A DNA stretch of 15,359 bases from Clostridia bacterium (GTDB lineage: Bacteria; Bacillota; Clostridia; Oscillospirales; Butyricicoccaceae). The stretch lies in NCBI GenBank assembly GCA_017552495.1, contig JAFZPW010000181.1, positions 1-15,359 of the forward strand, in the 5' to 3' direction. Position numbers and translations under genes: made by a program. The notes under the pieces were generated by a model, which searched no databases, was not told the DNA's origin, and was given only the letters and a program-made list of their open reading frames with translations. Of this stretch, positions 13,898 to 15,359 are shown in pieces; within the stretch, counting starts at the first letter, position 1; each line of letters begins with the position of its first letter.

Positions 13898-13926
13898 TTC
13901 CCAAGCGGACACTTTTTCTGTATAAT
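13898..13926 (+). promoter_or_regulatory. Promoter of the membrane protein gene
   Basis: TTCCCA at 13898-13903, 17 bp spacer, consensus TATAAT at 13921-13926. The start near 13933 gives a leader of about 64 nt with a short GCGCC/GGCGC hairpin. This promoter overlaps the ATG at 13925, which argues for the later GTG start. Confidence 0.7.
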
Positions 13927-13996
13927 GAAAAAAAGCGCCCTTCTTGCAGGCGCGCTTGTGAAGCGACCCCAATTGACTGGAAAGGAGCCGTTCTTT

Positions 13997-14719
13997 GTGA
14001 AATCATTCAAATTGACCATGCGCCAGCTCATCGGCGTCCTGGTGATCTGCTCTCTGATCCTGTATGTGGTGCATTACCTGATCTTCCGGGATTTTCACCA
14101 CATCGCCATCTTTTTTGTCCACGATCTGGCCTTTTTGCCGCTGGAGGTCATTTTGGTATCGCTGGGGCTCGACCGGCTGATTGAAAGCACCCACGAAAAC
14201 GAGATCAAAAGCAAAACCAGCATCATCGAGACCCTGTTTTTCAATGAATCGGGCAGCCGCATCCTGCGGTATCTCATCCGCTTTGACCCTGACGCGAAAA
14301 AACTGGCTACCATGCTGAATCTTAGCATGGACTGGCGTCCCTCAAACTATGCCGCCGCCGGACGGCAGCTCAAGCTCTATCCCTTTGAGCTGGACGCAGA
14401 CAGGCTGGATTTTTACGGCATCCATTATCACCTCAACGAGCATATGGCGTTCTACCGGAATATTCTGGAAAACCCAGCTATGACGCAATCCAACCGGTTC
14501 ACCGAGATGGTGATGAACATCTATCTGCTGGGCGAAGAGTTGGAGGGCCGTACCGATCTTTACAATCTGGCAGAGGCGGACCGCCGCTTTTTGGGCGAGC
14601 TGCTGCGGCAGATCTATCGGGAGCTTACCGAATATTGGCTGGACAACGCTTATAACCACAGTCTTCACCACAAGACCCGCCTCCACCATCTGGTGGTCAC
14701 AAATCCTTTTATCGAATAA
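13997..14719 (+). CDS. Unrecognised two-helix membrane protein
   Basis: A 240-residue protein that I cannot assign. It starts at GTG 13997, nine bases after AAAGGAG; the longer frame from ATG 13925 overlaps the -10 box. Two hydrophobic helices lie at about residues 10-29 (QLIGVLVICSLILYVVHYLI) and 35-59, joined by a short loop (FRDFHH). The remaining 180 residues are predicted cytoplasmic, helical and rich in charged residues and tyrosine, with histidine-rich patches (GIHYHLNEHMAFY, HSLHHKTRLHHL). No catalytic motif is recognised, and the His clusters do not by themselves show metal binding. It is a single-gene unit with promoter and terminator. Confidence 0.8.
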   Translation: MKSFKLTMRQLIGVLVICSLILYVVHYLIFRDFHHIAIFFVHDLAFLPLEVILVSLGLDRLIESTHENEIKSKTSIIETLFFNESGSRILRYLIRFDPDAKKLATMLNLSMDWRPSNYAAAGRQLKLYPFELDADRLDFYGIHYHLNEHMAFYRNILENPAMTQSNRFTEMVMNIYLLGEELEGRTDLYNLAEADRRFLGELLRQIYRELTEYWLDNAYNHSLHHKTRLHHLVVTNPFIE

Positions 14720-14745
14720 TACGCGCCCGACGGCGCGATTGACGC

Positions 14746-14786
14746 AAGAACGGAGCGCCCCAGGCCCTCCGTTCTTTTCTTTGTTT
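14746..14786 (+). terminator. Intrinsic terminator after the membrane protein gene
   Basis: AAGAACGGAG (14746-14755) pairs perfectly with CTCCGTTCTT (14767-14776) around an 11-base loop, followed by TTCTTTGTTT. In the minus direction there is no U-tract, so it serves mainly the plus-strand gene. Confidence 0.85.
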
Positions 14787-14790
14787 CGTG

Positions 14791-15359
14791 CTATTCCTCG
14801 CTGTCCAGCACCGCGCCGCTTTTGTCGATAATCAAGGCACGGAAATGATGGGCGCGGGCAAAGTCCAGCGCCTCCTGCGGCTCCATCAGAAAAAGCGCCG
14901 TGGAATAGGCGTCGGCAAGGCCGCTGTCGTCCAGAACCACGGTGGCTGAAAGCAGCTTGTCCGCGGGATACAATGTGGCGGGGTCGATGATGTGACAATA
15001 GGTCTTGCCGTCTACCGTCAGATTGCGCTCATAACCGCCGGAGGTCACCAGCGCGGTATCGGAGGCTTCCAGCTGCGCGGCCAGCGCCGCGCCGTCCTCC
15101 GACTGCGGGTCGCGGACGCCCACCCTCCAGGGCCGGCCGCCGGCCTGTCCCCGTGCGATCACGTTTCCTCCCGCGGATAGGACGAAATCGGTATAGCCCG
15201 CCTGCACCGCCGCGTCGGCCGCCCGCTGAGCGGCCCATCCCTTTGCCACGGCGCCCACGTCCAGCGACATGGCGGGATCCAACAGCGTCACCGTGTTTGT
15301 TTCGGGATCGAGGCGCAGATTCTTCATGCCACAATGCTCCCCCGCCGCCCGCAGGGCGC
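14791..15359 (-). CDS. apbE: ApbE-family FAD:protein FMN transferase (C-terminal part)
   Basis: Enzyme that covalently attaches FMN to a threonine of target proteins such as Rnf/Nqr subunits, usually as an exported lipoprotein. Only the C-terminal about 189 codons are in the window; the frame stays open to the right edge, so the ATG at 15327 is internal and the real start lies outside. Motifs seen: MSLDVGAVAKGWAAQRA (family LDLGAIAKGYA), FVLSAGGNVIARG (family SIGGN), CHIIDPATLYPA (family H-x-IDP-x-TG-x-P) and LADAYSTALFLM (the Mg/FAD-binding ADA-STA motif). The TG dipeptide is TL here, an unusual change. Stop is TAG. Its target protein is not in the window. Confidence 0.92.
   Translation of the reverse strand, partial: ALRAAGEHCGMKNLRLDPETNTVTLLDPAMSLDVGAVAKGWAAQRAADAAVQAGYTDFVLSAGGNVIARGQAGGRPWRVGVRDPQSEDGAALAAQLEASDTALVTSGGYERNLTVDGKTYCHIIDPATLYPADKLLSATVVLDDSGLADAYSTALFLMEPQEALDFARAHHFRALIIDKSGAVLDSEE

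Noticed and set aside
13675..14031. Arg-rich minus-strand frame between nrdR and the membrane protein gene
   Set aside because: No ribosome binding site near any start, it runs into the nrdR promoter, and its composition fits random GC-rich sequence.

Overview
The window looks like chromosomal DNA of a GC-rich, anaerobic, Gram-positive member of the Clostridia (an Oscillospiraceae-like genome is my best guess). The grounds are AGGAGG-type ribosome binding sites before almost every gene, clear sigma-A promoters (TTGACA/TATAAT-like, 16-17 bp spacers), strong GC-rich intrinsic terminators, GTG starts, and a gene set typical of such genomes: superoxide reductase, ferritin, NrdR, an AGCS symporter, a DUF421/DUF4363 pair, CUT1 transporters and ApbE. 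The taxonomic placement is inference; no rRNA or marker gene is present.

Layout from left to right. Bases 50-244 (minus) are a cobalamin riboswitch with its own promoter, controlling a gene beyond the left edge. Glycerate kinase (426-1541, plus) is a single-gene unit with promoter and terminator. A four-gene CUT1 ABC transporter operon follows (1682-6175, plus: ATPase, two permeases, solute-binding lipoprotein), with overlapping or nearly touching genes. A lipoprotein of unknown function (6287-7015) ends at a bidirectional terminator shared with the convergent free methionine-(R)-sulfoxide reductase gene (7069-7554, minus). Divergent from that is an Ldh2-family malate/L-lactate-type dehydrogenase (7737-8846, plus). 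A ferritin and superoxide reductase operon runs on the minus strand (9149-10057). Next come a tRNA-Ala(CGC) gene (minus) and a repeat-bearing AT-rich stretch, then a plus-strand unit of DUF421, DUF4363 and an alanine/glycine:cation symporter (10662-13150), which converges on nrdR (13184-13642, minus). Last are an unrecognised two-helix membrane protein (13997-14719, plus) and the C-terminal part of an ApbE flavin transferase (14791 to the right edge, minus).

Functional themes. Ferritin, superoxide reductase and fRMsr together form an oxidative-stress and iron-handling set suited to an anaerobe. The CUT1 operon, glycerate kinase and dehydrogenase are ordinary carbon metabolism with unknown substrates. 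DUF421/DUF4363 proteins are often associated with spore formers, and a sigma-G-like promoter can be drawn upstream of them.

I do not see a clearly novel multi-gene system. The points most worth a second look are the solute-binding protein that appears anchored at both ends, the ferritin leader with a second SD and a start codon held in a hairpin loop, the small repeat-containing ORF downstream of the tRNA, the possible forespore promoter of the DUF421 unit, and the unrecognised membrane protein. Several genes have start sites here that differ from the longest open frame, chosen by ribosome binding site position.
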